The notes beneath the pieces were generated by a model that made no database searches, had not been told where the DNA came from, and saw only the letters and a list, made by a program, of their open reading frames with translations. A stretch of DNA of 64,000 nt from Coriobacteriia bacterium (GTDB lineage: Bacteria; Actinomycetota; Coriobacteriia; Coriobacteriales; Eggerthellaceae), in the NCBI GenBank assembly GCA_030530215.1, contig JAUMVJ010000004.1, positions 1 to 64,000 of the forward strand, read 5' to 3'. Positions 1 through 8,188 of this stretch are shown here, piece by piece. Position 1 is the stretch's first letter. Every line of letters starts with the position of its first letter. The position numbers and the translations under genes were made by a program.

Positions 1-411
1 TGGGGCCGTGAGGCGAGGTTCGCGGTTTGCCCGCGGCGGGCTTGCGCGCGCTCCGGGTCCGACGCGCGGTCGCGGCCCGCATTCGGGCCGAAGCGCCTTC
101 TTGGGCGTTTTTCTTTTTTTGGTGCGAGCTGACCCTGATCGCGGTCCGTGCCAGACTTCTTGCGCTTTTTTCGCGAACTGAGTCTCCAAAGGGTTCCTTC
201 CGTGGAGCAGGGCGGCGTGTCTCAGGCTTGGCTACGGTTACCTTATGCCCCATTTCCCATTCGATGTTCAAGGGTTCTTCGTGAATGCAAAAGGTTTATC
301 TGATTCTTAAACGAAGCTCTCATTCGCCGAATTTGTAAGCTGCGCTTTTCTTAGTTTTTTATAATTTTTAGAAAAGAAAACGTGTAATGATGACGAAAGG
401 GGGTTGAGCCT
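1..411. other. Intergenic region at the window edge
   Basis: I see no convincing gene here. The first 110 bases are very GC-rich and contain a hairpin followed by a T-rich run (listed separately), which suggests the end of an operon outside the window. The rest becomes AT-rich towards 300-400 and should hold the promoter of the TetR gene. A short open frame at 27-284 has no ribosome site and an arginine-rich, low-information translation, so I do not call it. Confidence 0.5.
73..120 (+). terminator. Possible terminator of an upstream transcript
   Basis: A 6-bp stem CGGCCC/GGGCCG (73-78 with 85-90) is followed by a weaker GCGCC/GGGCG stem and then a T-rich tract at 108-120. This is consistent with an intrinsic terminator for a gene left of the window, but that gene is not visible. 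Confidence 0.35.
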
Positions 412-1035
412 ATGTCTCGTGTCTCTTCGTCTACTCAATCCAAATTTACTAGTCAGCTTGGCTTTTTGGCTTTAAAGAAAGGCCGTTTGAAAGCAGGGGA
501 GCGCACAAAGTTTAAAATCGCTCGAGCCCTTGAAGAGCTTATGCTCACTGATTCCTTTGCTTCAATTAGCGTGATTCGGATATCTGACGCTGCGGGAATA
601 TCGCGTCAAACTTTCTACAACCACTTTATCGACAAACAGGATTTAGTGGGTTGGATTTACGATCAGATTGATGTCTACACGACATCTCGTATCGGCATTG
701 ACTTAACTTGGGAGGAAGCCGTAAGGACTAAATTGGACTTTATGAAGTCCAAAGAGCCATTTTTCTGTGAGCTTTACAAGGCCGAGGCCGCTGGGCTACT
801 TATCGAGCGATCGGTTGATACGGTCTATCGCTATTACGAGTTAAATTTAAAAAGAATGGCGGGAATTACGCTTTCGGAGATTTCCAAGCTTGAGCTTAGG
901 CAGTTTTGCTATGGCTCTACCGGCTTAGTTTCGGAGTGGGCTCGTACGGGTATGATTGCCGCGGTTGACGAGGTCGTTCGCGTCGAGCGTGCAGCACTCC
1001 CGACTTTTGCCAAGTCGGTGTTTTTGGGCGAATGA
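412..1035 (+). CDS. TetR/AcrR-family transcriptional regulator
   Basis: This is a one-component DNA-binding regulator of 207 residues, a normal TetR length. The N-terminal helix-turn-helix lies at about residues 25-72 and shows the family signature DAAGISRQTFYNHF followed by DKQDLV. The rest is the helical ligand-binding/dimerisation part, which is unspecific in sequence and resembles the DhaS-type C-terminal domain. The start is supported by an AAAGGGGG-like ribosome site about 8 bases upstream. The next gene is an MFS carrier on the same strand after 363 AT-rich bases, so the likely job is control of that carrier and the SDR/CoA enzyme genes beyond it. The ligand is unknown. Confidence 0.85.
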   Translation: MSRVSSSTQSKFTSQLGFLALKKGRLKAGERTKFKIARALEELMLTDSFASISVIRISDAAGISRQTFYNHFIDKQDLVGWIYDQIDVYTTSRIGIDLTWEEAVRTKLDFMKSKEPFFCELYKAEAAGLLIERSVDTVYRYYELNLKRMAGITLSEISKLELRQFCYGSTGLVSEWARTGMIAAVDEVVRVERAALPTFAKSVFLGE

Positions 1036-1398
1036 ACTTTAGGTTAGCAGCTGGGTGACTGCTTATTTGTTCGGCTTTATTGAACGTTATTTTGTAGTAG
1101 CTGTGATGGACGCGTTCAAGCGCTTAAAAATACTACGTTTTAGTTAGACTGTAAAAAAAATTAATAGACATTAAATAAAAAATGTCAAAGAAATTATCTT
1201 CAAAATTGTATCCTTCTTTAAATCTGTCAAAAAATCTAAATAATTCCGATATCAGGGAGCTATCGAAAGTCCTTTTTGGTAAAGTTCAGTAGCGGTCTGC
1301 GGTGACCGTGTCTTCTGAGGGGAAGATGAACACCGTGAAGGAAAACCCATCTAGTAACTAGGAGAGGAAAATATCTCAAAATAACTTAAGGAGGAGTT
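1036..1398 (+). other. AT-rich regulatory gap with candidate operator
   Basis: No gene is seen in these 363 bases. The middle is unusually AT-rich compared with its surroundings and contains an inverted repeat GACATT-N8-AATGTC at 1167-1172/1181-1186, a plausible palindromic site for the adjacent TetR protein. A strong ribosome site (AAGGAGGAG, about 1387-1395) ends the gap. The 3' part from about 1280 looks like a transcribed leader of the MFS gene. Confidence 0.45.
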
Positions 1399-2745
1399 AT
1401 GGCTGAGAAAATCGAACGACAGGGCCTCACGTGGCGTCACTGTGGCGTCGTTTTGACCTGTATGGTTGCCCTGTTCACCTGTGTTGCAATGATCTTCATT
1501 TGTGCTGGTCTTTGCTACCGTCCTGTTGCAGCTCACTTTGGCTGCCAGGTTTCTGACGTTTCGTTCTACATTACGTGCGTCTACATTGGTTCTACTATTG
1601 CACCAATCCCCGCTGCTCGTCTTTACGAGCGTATCAATCCCAAGATCTTCTTTACTGGCGCATTGATTCTGACCACGGTTCCTTACTTCTTCAACAGCAT
1701 GTGGCCTAGCATCCAGATGATGCAGTTCGGTGGCGTCGTCATCGGTCTTGGCCTTGCTGTTCTGGAATACACCATGACCGCTGGTCTTCTTTCTCGCTGG
1801 TTCCACACCAACTACGGTACTGTTATCGGTCTGTCCTTTGCATGCACCGGTGCTGGCGGTATCGTTTGGAACCTCGCTGGTCAGTTTATCTTGGGTCCCG
1901 ACCTGAATGGTTGGACCACCCTTTATCAGCTTTATGCAGTCATCATGGGTGTTTCCACTTTGATCTGCATCCTGCTCTTCGCTAACCGCAACCCTGAGTC
2001 TGTTGGCGTTCTTCCCTTCGGTATGCCCCTGGCTGCCGAGGAGACCGAAGCTGACGGCACCATCGAAGCTCCTGAGGAGCCTGGTTTCACGCTGAAGGAA
2101 GCAACTCGTCTTCCCTTCTTCTACACCATGCTTCTTGGCGCTGGCTGCCTGAACGTTGTTACCACCATGTCTCAGCTGTTCGCAACCTACGTCCAGTTCC
2201 TCGGTCATGAGGGCTGGGAGGGCCAGGCAATCGTTGCCCTGCTGCTCCTCTCCGGTACACTGGAGTCCTGCGCATCCGCTGGCCAGCTGGTCGGTAAGAT
2301 CCTCGTCGGTATCATCGAGTCTCACTCCCTGCTCGCTGCTCAGATCATGGGCGTTTGCGGCGGCGTTCTCGGTCTGCTGATGATTTGGCAGTTCCCCAAG
2401 GTTCTTGGCGAAGGCGGTATCTACCTGATGTTCGCTGGTGGTGCTGTTTACGGTCTTATGTATGCTTGCTCTACTGCAATGCTTCCCTTCCTCGTTCGCG
2501 AATGCTTCGGTGGTAAGGAATATGACCGTATCTACTCTCTCCAGGTTGCTCTGTTCAACCTGCTCGGCGGCTTCGGCGCTACTGCTTGGGCTGTTCTTAT
2601 GCAGACCTACGGCTGGGATGCCTTCTTCGAGTTCGCAATCGCTGAGGTTGTTGTTACCTTCATCCTGATTGCTTACACCGGTATCGCTGCCTACAAGAAG
2701 CGCGAAACCACTTGGTATGTCTCCGACGCTAAGCTTGCTGCCTAG
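1399..2745 (+). CDS. MFS transporter, OFA/oxalate-formate-antiporter-like
   Basis: This is a membrane carrier of 448 residues with the usual twelve hydrophobic segments in two halves. A long central cytoplasmic loop at about residues 205-240 is rich in acidic residues (EETEADGTIEAPEEPG). The first half ends with a conserved-looking segment of the type GTVIGLSFACTGAGG, typical of the oxalate:formate antiporter (OFA) branch, whose members move small carboxylates. The start is fixed by AAGGAGGAG directly upstream. A perfect 11-bp terminator follows the stop. With the SDR and CoA enzyme downstream, it probably imports a carboxylic acid substrate; which one cannot be told. Confidence 0.85.
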   Translation: MAEKIERQGLTWRHCGVVLTCMVALFTCVAMIFICAGLCYRPVAAHFGCQVSDVSFYITCVYIGSTIAPIPAARLYERINPKIFFTGALILTTVPYFFNSMWPSIQMMQFGGVVIGLGLAVLEYTMTAGLLSRWFHTNYGTVIGLSFACTGAGGIVWNLAGQFILGPDLNGWTTLYQLYAVIMGVSTLICILLFANRNPESVGVLPFGMPLAAEETEADGTIEAPEEPGFTLKEATRLPFFYTMLLGAGCLNVVTTMSQLFATYVQFLGHEGWEGQAIVALLLLSGTLESCASAGQLVGKILVGIIESHSLLAAQIMGVCGGVLGLLMIWQFPKVLGEGGIYLMFAGGAVYGLMYACSTAMLPFLVRECFGGKEYDRIYSLQVALFNLLGGFGATAWAVLMQTYGWDAFFEFAIAEVVVTFILIAYTGIAAYKKRETTWYVSDAKLAA

Positions 2746-2791
2746 TAGTCAATGACTTTCTAACTGAGTACTAGATACGTTTTGGGTTTTC

Positions 2792-2832
2792 TTCGGGGAG
2801 GAATTATTTCCTCCCCGAACTTCTTTTCCGTT
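2792..2832 (+). terminator. Intrinsic terminator after the MFS gene
   Basis: A perfect 11-bp stem TTCGGGGAGGA/TCCTCCCCGAA (2792-2802 with 2809-2819) encloses the loop ATTATT and is followed by a T-rich stretch. Transcription into the downstream small gene is probably reduced. Confidence 0.85.
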
Positions 2833-2867
2833 AATATAGTCACGTTGTCTTCAAGAAAGGTTGCTGA

Positions 2868-3125
2868 ATGGCTTCTAATAATTACAAGATCGACCTGCGT
2901 TTGTTGTCCATGATCCTCAACGCTGCAACCGCGGTTATGCTTATCGGCGGACTCATTGTCGGCGTTCAGTGGCAGGTGCTTCTGTTCGTTGGCATCATCG
3001 GTTACACCATGTGGGGCATCGTCAACTACCTTGCTCGCAAGCGCGACAAGAAGGAAGCCGCTCTTCGAGCTGAGCGCAAACGCAAGAAGAATAAGGCAAC
3101 CAAGAACGCTGACGCTCGTCGCTAG
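2868..3125 (+). CDS. Small two-TM membrane protein, unknown
   Basis: An 85-residue protein with two hydrophobic segments, about residues 11-30 and 33-52 (MLIGGLIVGV and LLFVGIIGYTMW). A strongly basic C-terminal tail of about 30 residues (RKRDKKEAALRAERKRKKNK) should face the cytoplasm. AAGAAAGG about 10 bases before the ATG serves as ribosome site. It sits alone between two good terminators, so it is probably a monocistronic gene. I do not recognise a family. Codon use matches its highly expressed neighbours, which supports a real gene. Confidence 0.7.
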   Translation: MASNNYKIDLRLLSMILNAATAVMLIGGLIVGVQWQVLLFVGIIGYTMWGIVNYLARKRDKKEAALRAERKRKKNKATKNADARR

Positions 3126-3521
3126 CCTTCAAACGCAAGCTGGGTTTACGCCTTTAACTTGCCTGTTGGGTCGGTTTTTCTCTCTGATGATTGCGTTTTA
3201 GTGCATTCTTGAAATAGCTTGACTTAAATTACCTCGTCCACTTTGCTGGGCGAGGTAATTTTATGGGCTTGTTTGAGTTGGGCAAACTGATTAGTGCATC
3301 TGTTTAAGAAAAGCAATGTAGCGTGCCTGTGTTGCAAGTTGCCAAGCTGCGAAAGCTTTATGCCTGTTTACTTTCCGAAAGCTGCGCTAGGATAGTTTGT
3401 GTTGAAAGAGTTGTTCGAGATTAAGCCCGTTTTCCAGGCGTTCTCGATTTTGCAGCTTCTTTATTTATCGTGAGTTGAGGGCACAGAGGGGTGGCCCTCA
3501 CCAAGGAAAGGAATTCCTAAA
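3126..3521 (+). other. Intergenic region with terminator and SDR promoter
   Basis: No gene is seen in 396 bases. It holds a strong terminator (listed separately). Further on, TTTACT at 3367-3372 and GATAGT at 3391-3396, 18 bases apart, may be the promoter of the SDR gene. The SDR ribosome site (AAGGAAAGG) lies at about 3503-3511. Confidence 0.4.
3224..3264 (+). terminator. Intrinsic terminator after the small membrane protein gene
   Basis: The 10-bp perfect stem AATTACCTCG/CGAGGTAATT (3227-3236 with 3251-3260) can be extended inward by four more pairs, one of them G-T, leaving a six-base loop. A short T-rich run follows. Confidence 0.75.
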
Positions 3522-4331
3522 ATGGCTGAGAAGTGTGACAAGAAGGTCGTTCTTATTACTGGCGGTGCAATGGGTCAGGGTCGTACGCATGCTGTTGAGC
3601 TTGCTAAGCGTGGCTACAACTGCGTTCTGCTTGACCTTCAGGAGACCACCGACGAGCGCTTCCAGGAGACCGTCCGTTTGGTCGAGGAGGCCGGCGGAGA
3701 AGCTATGGCTATTAAGTGCAATATCTGCTCCACTGAAGAGATGGAAGCAGCCTTTGCTAAGGCTTGGGAAGCTTACGGTCGTCTGGACGTCGTTATCGCC
3801 AATGCGGGTATTTTGAACTTCGGCTACACCTGGGAGCTTGAGGATTCCAAGGTCAAGGCTGCTCTGGCTGTCAATCTTGAGGGCACTTGGCGTACCGACA
3901 AGTATGCTGCTCTGTACATGCGCAAGCAGGGTTATGGCCGCATTATCAACATCTCCAGTGTTTCTGGTCTTAAGGGTACCGAGCAGCTGGCTACTTATTG
4001 CATGACCAAGTTCGGCATCATTGGCCTCACCAAGACTCTGGCTCTTGAGCTTCGCAACTCTGGCCTTCCTATTTACTGCAACGTTGTTTGCCCCACCAAG
4101 GTTCGTACTCCCATGTGCGAGACCGAGACCTACGTCGACTTCGTCAACACTACTATGGGCAAGAACTTTGCAAACTGGCAGGAGATGTTCGACGATGAGA
4201 AGAATCCTGGTGGCGTGAAGTTCCTCAACCCCGAGGACGTTACCGATATGGTTGTCTGGCTTGCTGAGTCTCATGAGGCAACTTTGTTCACTGGCCGCGA
4301 GATCGTCGTTGACAAGGGTGCAATGCTCTAA
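3522..4331 (+). CDS. Short-chain dehydrogenase/reductase (SDR)
   Basis: An NAD(P)-dependent oxidoreductase of 269 residues, classical SDR size. The Rossmann cofactor motif TGGAMGQG is at about residues 14-21, the NAG motif follows the fourth strand (VVIANAG), and the catalytic Ser (ISSVSG) and YCMTK (Tyr-x3-Lys) come in the right order. The acidic residue ending strand 2 (VLLDLQ) suggests NAD rather than NADP. The N-terminus GQGRTHAVELAKRG resembles mycofactocin-coupled SDRs, but the extra insertion that marks that group after strand 2 is not visible. It is followed after 130 bases by a CoA enzyme, so it probably oxidises a hydroxyl group on an acid or acyl-CoA. Substrate unknown. Confidence 0.88.
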   Translation: MAEKCDKKVVLITGGAMGQGRTHAVELAKRGYNCVLLDLQETTDERFQETVRLVEEAGGEAMAIKCNICSTEEMEAAFAKAWEAYGRLDVVIANAGILNFGYTWELEDSKVKAALAVNLEGTWRTDKYAALYMRKQGYGRIINISSVSGLKGTEQLATYCMTKFGIIGLTKTLALELRNSGLPIYCNVVCPTKVRTPMCETETYVDFVNTTMGKNFANWQEMFDDEKNPGGVKFLNPEDVTDMVVWLAESHEATLFTGREIVVDKGAML

Positions 4332-4460
4332 GCCTTCAACTTATGATTCTGCATTCGAGGTGTGGCTTTCTGGCTACACCTCGTTTGTTTTTCAAGGATG
4401 CTCGGGCATAGAATTATCAGATGTTATTCAGGTGATACTTTTGTTGGAGGGGATGAGTTC

Positions 4461-5642
4461 ATGGCTTCTTGCAAACCTTTTGAGGGGCTTTTGATTCTGG
4501 ATCTTTCGCGTTACCTTTTGGGCGGCTATGTCACTCAGTACATGGCCGATATGGGGGCGCGCGTCATCAAGGTAGAGGACACCTCGCGCGGAGATTTCAC
4601 TCGTTTCGAGGAGCCTATGACCAAAGGTGAAAGCTTTTACCACTACGCGCTTGACCGTAACAAGGAAAGCGTTTCCTTTAATCTGAAGAATCAGGATGTG
4701 TTGCAGGCGTTCTACGATTTGGTGAAACGCGCAGATGTGGTGGTAGAGAACTATCGCCCCGGCGTCACCAAACGCCTGGGGGTTGATTACGAGACTTTGA
4801 AGGCTCTTAACCCTCGGATCATCCATCTTGCTTATAGCGCTTACGGTCAGGACGACCCTCGCAGCCAGGCACCCCTGCACGACATCAATTTGGTTGCGCA
4901 GAGTGGCTACTACGATCTGATTCAGGGAAGGGTCCCCGCCATGCCCCCGAGCGACTTTGCGGCGGTTAGCGTTGGCCTGCAGAGTTTGCTCACCGCTTTA
5001 TATCAGCGAGAGCGCACAGGTGAAGGCGTGTTTCTTGACGTCCCGATGTCCGATAGCTTTACCTGGTGGAACAGCTTGCTTGACAGCCGTTGGTTCTTCT
5101 TCGGTGAACAGATGGACCATACCGGTTGCGAATATCCTGCCGTGGGATACAACGTCTACCGCACCAAGGATGATCGCATGATCGCTTTTGGCTTCTACGA
5201 GCCGAAGTTCTGGGAGGCCTTCTTGGCCGACATCGATCGGATGGATCTGAAGGATTGCAACAAAGATCACGTCGATTTGAATCCTCAGGCATATGAGGAA
5301 GTGAAAAAGATCGTTGCATCCAAGACCTATGACGAGTGGGCCGATTGGATGAAAGGTAAGAGCCATTCGATGGCCCTGTGCAAGAACAAGTCGGAGGCGA
5401 TTGCCGAGTCTGTTGCCGACAAGCCGGAGATGCAGGATTTCATCGAATACCCGCGCTTTGGTCGCGTTTTGCAAACCAACGTTCCTCATGTTATCGGTGA
5501 TTTTCGTCCGAGCCTTAAGGAATCGACGGAGCCGCCCTTGCTCGGCGAGCAGACGCTTAAGGTCCTTGGTGAGCTTGGCATGAGTGAGGATAAGGTTTCC
5601 GAACTCTTGAACTGTGGGGCGGTCAAGGCTCCCGAGGTTTGA
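4461..5642 (+). CDS. CaiB/BaiF family CoA enzyme, racemase-like
   Basis: A 393-residue member of the type III CoA-transferase family. The ENYRPG signature is at residues 96-101. A motif HDIN at residues 140-143 and a following PPSDFA with Asp165 match the catalytic His and Asp of alpha-methylacyl-CoA racemases (His126 and Asp156 in the mycobacterial enzyme) better than the formyl-CoA transferase pattern. It may therefore epimerise a 2-methylacyl-CoA, though CoA transfer cannot be excluded. I chose ATG 4461, preceded by TTGGAGGGG, over an in-frame ATG at 4362 whose extra 33 residues are not family-like. It lies downstream of the SDR and is probably co-expressed with it. Confidence 0.85.
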   Translation: MASCKPFEGLLILDLSRYLLGGYVTQYMADMGARVIKVEDTSRGDFTRFEEPMTKGESFYHYALDRNKESVSFNLKNQDVLQAFYDLVKRADVVVENYRPGVTKRLGVDYETLKALNPRIIHLAYSAYGQDDPRSQAPLHDINLVAQSGYYDLIQGRVPAMPPSDFAAVSVGLQSLLTALYQRERTGEGVFLDVPMSDSFTWWNSLLDSRWFFFGEQMDHTGCEYPAVGYNVYRTKDDRMIAFGFYEPKFWEAFLADIDRMDLKDCNKDHVDLNPQAYEEVKKIVASKTYDEWADWMKGKSHSMALCKNKSEAIAESVADKPEMQDFIEYPRFGRVLQTNVPHVIGDFRPSLKESTEPPLLGEQTLKVLGELGMSEDKVSELLNCGAVKAPEV

Positions 5643-5870
5643 TGCTTGAGGCAGCAGGAGGCATGGTGGTAGAGCAGCTCGTCTAGGTACGTGGAAGCGG
5701 ACTTTCGATCCGGATCAATCTTGGTCCAAGCTTTCTGCTCCACCTTGCCCTCGGTGGCTGTACATGGATTGATGCTCTAGCCTTCGGGCTTTCGGTTTCG
5801 GCATGATTGCTTCTGTTGGACGCCGACGACATGTTTTATCGGCTGTGTTCACTGTGCATCATTGAAGAAA

Positions 5871-5902
5871 AATCCCCCCGACAAAATATTGTCGGGGGGA
5901 TT
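5871..5902 (-). terminator. Terminator of the minus-strand tRNA-Val(UAC)
   Basis: A perfect 14-bp inverted repeat (5871-5884 with 5889-5902) encloses a four-base loop. It contains six consecutive C/G pairs, and on the minus strand it is followed by TTTTTC. Its position ten bases beyond the tRNA 3' end on that strand fits. Confidence 0.88.
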
Positions 5903-5911
5903 GGCATTTCA

Positions 5912-5986
5912 TGGTGGCCGATACAAGATTCGAACTTGTGACCTTGTGCTTGTAAGGCACCTGCGCTCCCGCTGCGCCAATCGGCC
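5912..5986 (-). tRNA. tRNA-Val(UAC)
   Basis: The reverse strand folds as a 72-nt cloverleaf plus encoded CCA. The acceptor is GGCCGAT with ATCGGCC, the D arm GCGC/GCGC, the anticodon loop CTTACAA (anticodon UAC) and the T loop TTCGAAT. One mismatch (G27-A43) lies at the top of the anticodon stem. The gene has its own terminator and a plausible promoter. Confidence 0.96.
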
Positions 5987-6000
5987 ATGAAGTAGCGACT

Positions 6001-6029
6001 ATTTTGCCATATTTGTTCTGCGAGTGCAA
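6001..6029 (-). promoter_or_regulatory. Promoter of tRNA-Val(UAC)
   Basis: On the minus strand, TTGCAC (6024-6029) and CAAAAT (6001-6006) are separated by 17 bases and end about 15 bases before the tRNA. This gives good spacing and position for a housekeeping sigma promoter, although the -10 is only fair. Confidence 0.5.
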
Positions 6030-6125
6030 CGCTGCATGATTGCAAAAATGCACGGGGTATAGATGGTTTATTTGTAGGAGGCCCTTTCGTTGTCGGGCAT
6101 GTTTTGGATCTTTGGCAATTTGTTA

Positions 6126-6154
6126 TTGCAAGCCACATGAGGTCTGGCTACAAT
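6126..6154 (+). promoter_or_regulatory. Promoter of tRNA-Val(CAC)
   Basis: TTGCAA (6126-6131) and TACAAT (6149-6154) are separated by exactly 17 bases, about 35 bases before the tRNA. Both hexamers are close to the sigma-70-type consensus. Confidence 0.75.
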
Positions 6155-6189
6155 GAACAAACGCACTTAAGCACTGCTTAAGCAATTGC

Positions 6190-6264
6190 GGGCGCTTAGC
6201 TCAGCGGGAGAGCATCACCTTCACACGGTGGGGGTCGCAGGTTCGAACCCTGTAGCGCCCACCA
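6190..6264 (+). tRNA. tRNA-Val(CAC)
   Basis: A 72-nt cloverleaf plus CCA: acceptor GGGCGCT/AGCGCCC, D stem GCTC/GAGC, anticodon stem TCACC/GGTGG with loop TTCACAC (anticodon CAC), and T loop TTCGAAC. It is divergent from the UAC valine tRNA, about 200 bases apart. Confidence 0.97.
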
Positions 6265-6622
6265 TCGATTTTCAGCCTAGGGTTTGTCCTGGGCTGTTTT
6301 TGTTTTTGGCTTTAGATCTGGGCTCCTTGTGGCTTAAGGAAGGAACTTGGCTTGTGGCGTGTAAACGCGGCCGGAGCCGTAGTTGAAAAGTGCGTCATGC
6401 TCATTCGGTATCTGCGTTCGTAGAAGGTTTTGAGCTGGATCGCGGCCGGGGTGCACCTCGTCGCCCGAATTTCGCGGACGTAAGGAGTTCGTTTCAATTG
6501 GCTTTGGTGCTGTGGTCGTGTTGCAGCAGGGCTGTTACTCTGTTGATATTCCTTTTGGCGACGGGCTTTGTTGGCGCTCGCTGCTGGGAACTATCCTGCA
6601 GGCATCAGACTTAGGCTTAGCT
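6265..6622 (+). other. Gap between tRNA-Val and the amidohydrolase gene
   Basis: After the tRNA terminator I see no firm gene. A possible tiny hydrophobic reading frame starts at TTG 6498, 10 bases after a TAAGGAG-like site, and ends at 6614, eight bases before the amidohydrolase ATG. Its translation has one membrane-like stretch (TLLIFLLATGFVGA). It could be a leader peptide, or chance. Confidence 0.3.
6273..6308 (+). terminator. Terminator of tRNA-Val(CAC)
   Basis: The stem CAGCCTAGGG/TCCTGGGCTG (6273-6282 with 6287-6296, two G-T pairs) has a four-base loop and is followed by TTTTTGTTTTT. Confidence 0.82.
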
Positions 6623-8188
6623 ATGAAGCTTTATGAAGGAACCATTCTTACTGTCGATTCTCGCGATAGCGTAGCGCGTTATCTTGTAGAGGATGAGGGT
6701 CGCATCCTCTACGTGGGCGATGAGCTGCCCGAAAGCTACGCGAGTTTGCCAGTAGTTCATCTTGGCTCTAGGGTCATCTGTCCTGCCTTTGTGGATACTC
6801 ACGAGCATTTGGCGAGCTTTGCGACTTTCCATGCCGGGCTTAACGTTATGAACGCTCGTTCCAATGAAGAGATAAAGCAATTGGTCGCGGATTTTGCCCG
6901 TATTTCTGCAAGTAAAACCTTGATCGCCTTCGGTGCTTCACCTCATTCGGTGTCTGAGGGGCGCTTGCTGACGCGCGCGGAGCTGGATGAAGCCTGCCCT
7001 GACAAGCCGATTATGATGGTCAAATACGATGGCCACGCGTGCGTGGTGAACACCCTTCTTCTAAAGCAGATTGCCGCTAAGGCATCTAAGCTGAGAGGCT
7101 TTCATGCGGATACGGGTGAAATGAACCGGGAAGCCTTTTTCGCGGTGAGCGAATATATCACCAACTCTTTGTCGATTCCTCAGCTGGTAGGCAATATTCA
7201 GCGAGCTATCGACTACCTGGCCAGCAAAGGCATTGGCATGGTTCATACCGTGAGTGGGGTTGGCTTTGCTGGTGATTTGGACGTAAGCCTTGAGAAGTGG
7301 CTCGGCAGGAGCGCGCAAAGTGGTTTTCAGGTGCGCGTTTTCGCGCAATCTATGGATGTCAACGTGGCTTTGAAGAGAAAGCTCCCTCGAATTGGGGGAT
7401 GCTTCGCCTGTGCCTTGGATGGTTGTTTTGGCAGCGAGGATGCTGCGTTGCATGCCTCCTATCAGGGCGGGGCTAATCAAGGTGTTCTTTATTACGATGA
7501 TGAAACTGTGATTGATTTTTGCAAGAAGGCGAATCGTGCGGGCTTGCAGATTGAGATGCACGCCATTGGTGACGCGGCCTTTGACCAGGCATGCAGGGCT
7601 ATTAAGGCCGCCCTTGATGATTTTTGGCGCGATGATCATCGTCATGGAATCATTCATGCTTGCTTGCCTACAAAGGCAGGGCTCGAAATTTGTAAGCGCT
7701 ACAAGATTCAATTTCCTATGCAGACGAGCTTTATCGATTGGCCTCAAGAGCCTGATTCGTATTTGTGTCGGATTTTGGGGGAGGAACGCGCTGTGCGCTT
7801 GAATCCCCTTCGTAGGTATTGGGACGAGGGAATTCGCCTTAGCGCAGGAAGTGATGCGCCTTGCACCGACCCTGATCCTATTCTTTGGATGCAACGTGCC
7901 TGCAACCATTCGGTGCCTTCCCAAAGCTTAAGTCCGCAGGAAGCCTTGCGTATGTGCACCTATAACGGTGCCTGGACTACCTTTGATGAGGATGAGATCG
8001 GTTCTCTTGAAGTGGGGAAGCGCGCGAATATGGCTTTGCTTTCCGGCAATCCCTATGAAGTGGGTACTGCTCGTTTGGGCGAGCTTAAGGTTGAGGGCTT
8101 GATTCTTGATGGCAAACTTTATCGATCTCAGACGCAAGGCCCCCTTGCTGCTGTTTTAAGGGGAATTGCCTCGAAAGAGAGGATTTAG
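6623..8188 (+). CDS. Amidohydrolase, YtcJ-like (Amidohydrolase_3)
   Basis: A 521-residue metal-dependent hydrolase. The N-terminal beta-sandwich (about residues 1-55) leads to the first metal motif DTHEHL. HAIGDAA follows in mid-protein, then RHGIIHACL and AGSDAPCTDPDP (Asp ligand), and the closing sandwich contains IGSLEVGKRANM. This order is that of the YtcJ/NfdA-like branch, which hydrolyses N-acyl or cyclic amide compounds; the substrate is not predictable. I chose ATG 6623 because the beta-sandwich starts there. An in-frame ATG at 6512 would add 37 unlike residues. No clear Shine-Dalgarno precedes 6623, so translation may be coupled to an upstream mini-frame. A terminator follows about 175 bases downstream. 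Confidence 0.85.
   Translation: MKLYEGTILTVDSRDSVARYLVEDEGRILYVGDELPESYASLPVVHLGSRVICPAFVDTHEHLASFATFHAGLNVMNARSNEEIKQLVADFARISASKTLIAFGASPHSVSEGRLLTRAELDEACPDKPIMMVKYDGHACVVNTLLLKQIAAKASKLRGFHADTGEMNREAFFAVSEYITNSLSIPQLVGNIQRAIDYLASKGIGMVHTVSGVGFAGDLDVSLEKWLGRSAQSGFQVRVFAQSMDVNVALKRKLPRIGGCFACALDGCFGSEDAALHASYQGGANQGVLYYDDETVIDFCKKANRAGLQIEMHAIGDAAFDQACRAIKAALDDFWRDDHRHGIIHACLPTKAGLEICKRYKIQFPMQTSFIDWPQEPDSYLCRILGEERAVRLNPLRRYWDEGIRLSAGSDAPCTDPDPILWMQRACNHSVPSQSLSPQEALRMCTYNGAWTTFDEDEIGSLEVGKRANMALLSGNPYEVGTARLGELKVEGLILDGKLYRSQTQGPLAAVLRGIASKERI

Noticed and set aside
27-284. Open frame at the window start
   Set aside because: Arg-rich translation, no ribosome site, and a hairpin with a T-tract lies inside it.
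1351-2325. 324-codon minus-strand frame across the MFS gene
   Set aside because: Antisense shadow of a well-supported carrier with strong codon bias; no motif and no regulatory signals.
3522-4331. Mycofactocin-coupled SDR
   Set aside because: The N-terminal motif is similar, but the characteristic insertion after strand 2 is missing and no mycofactocin genes are in view.
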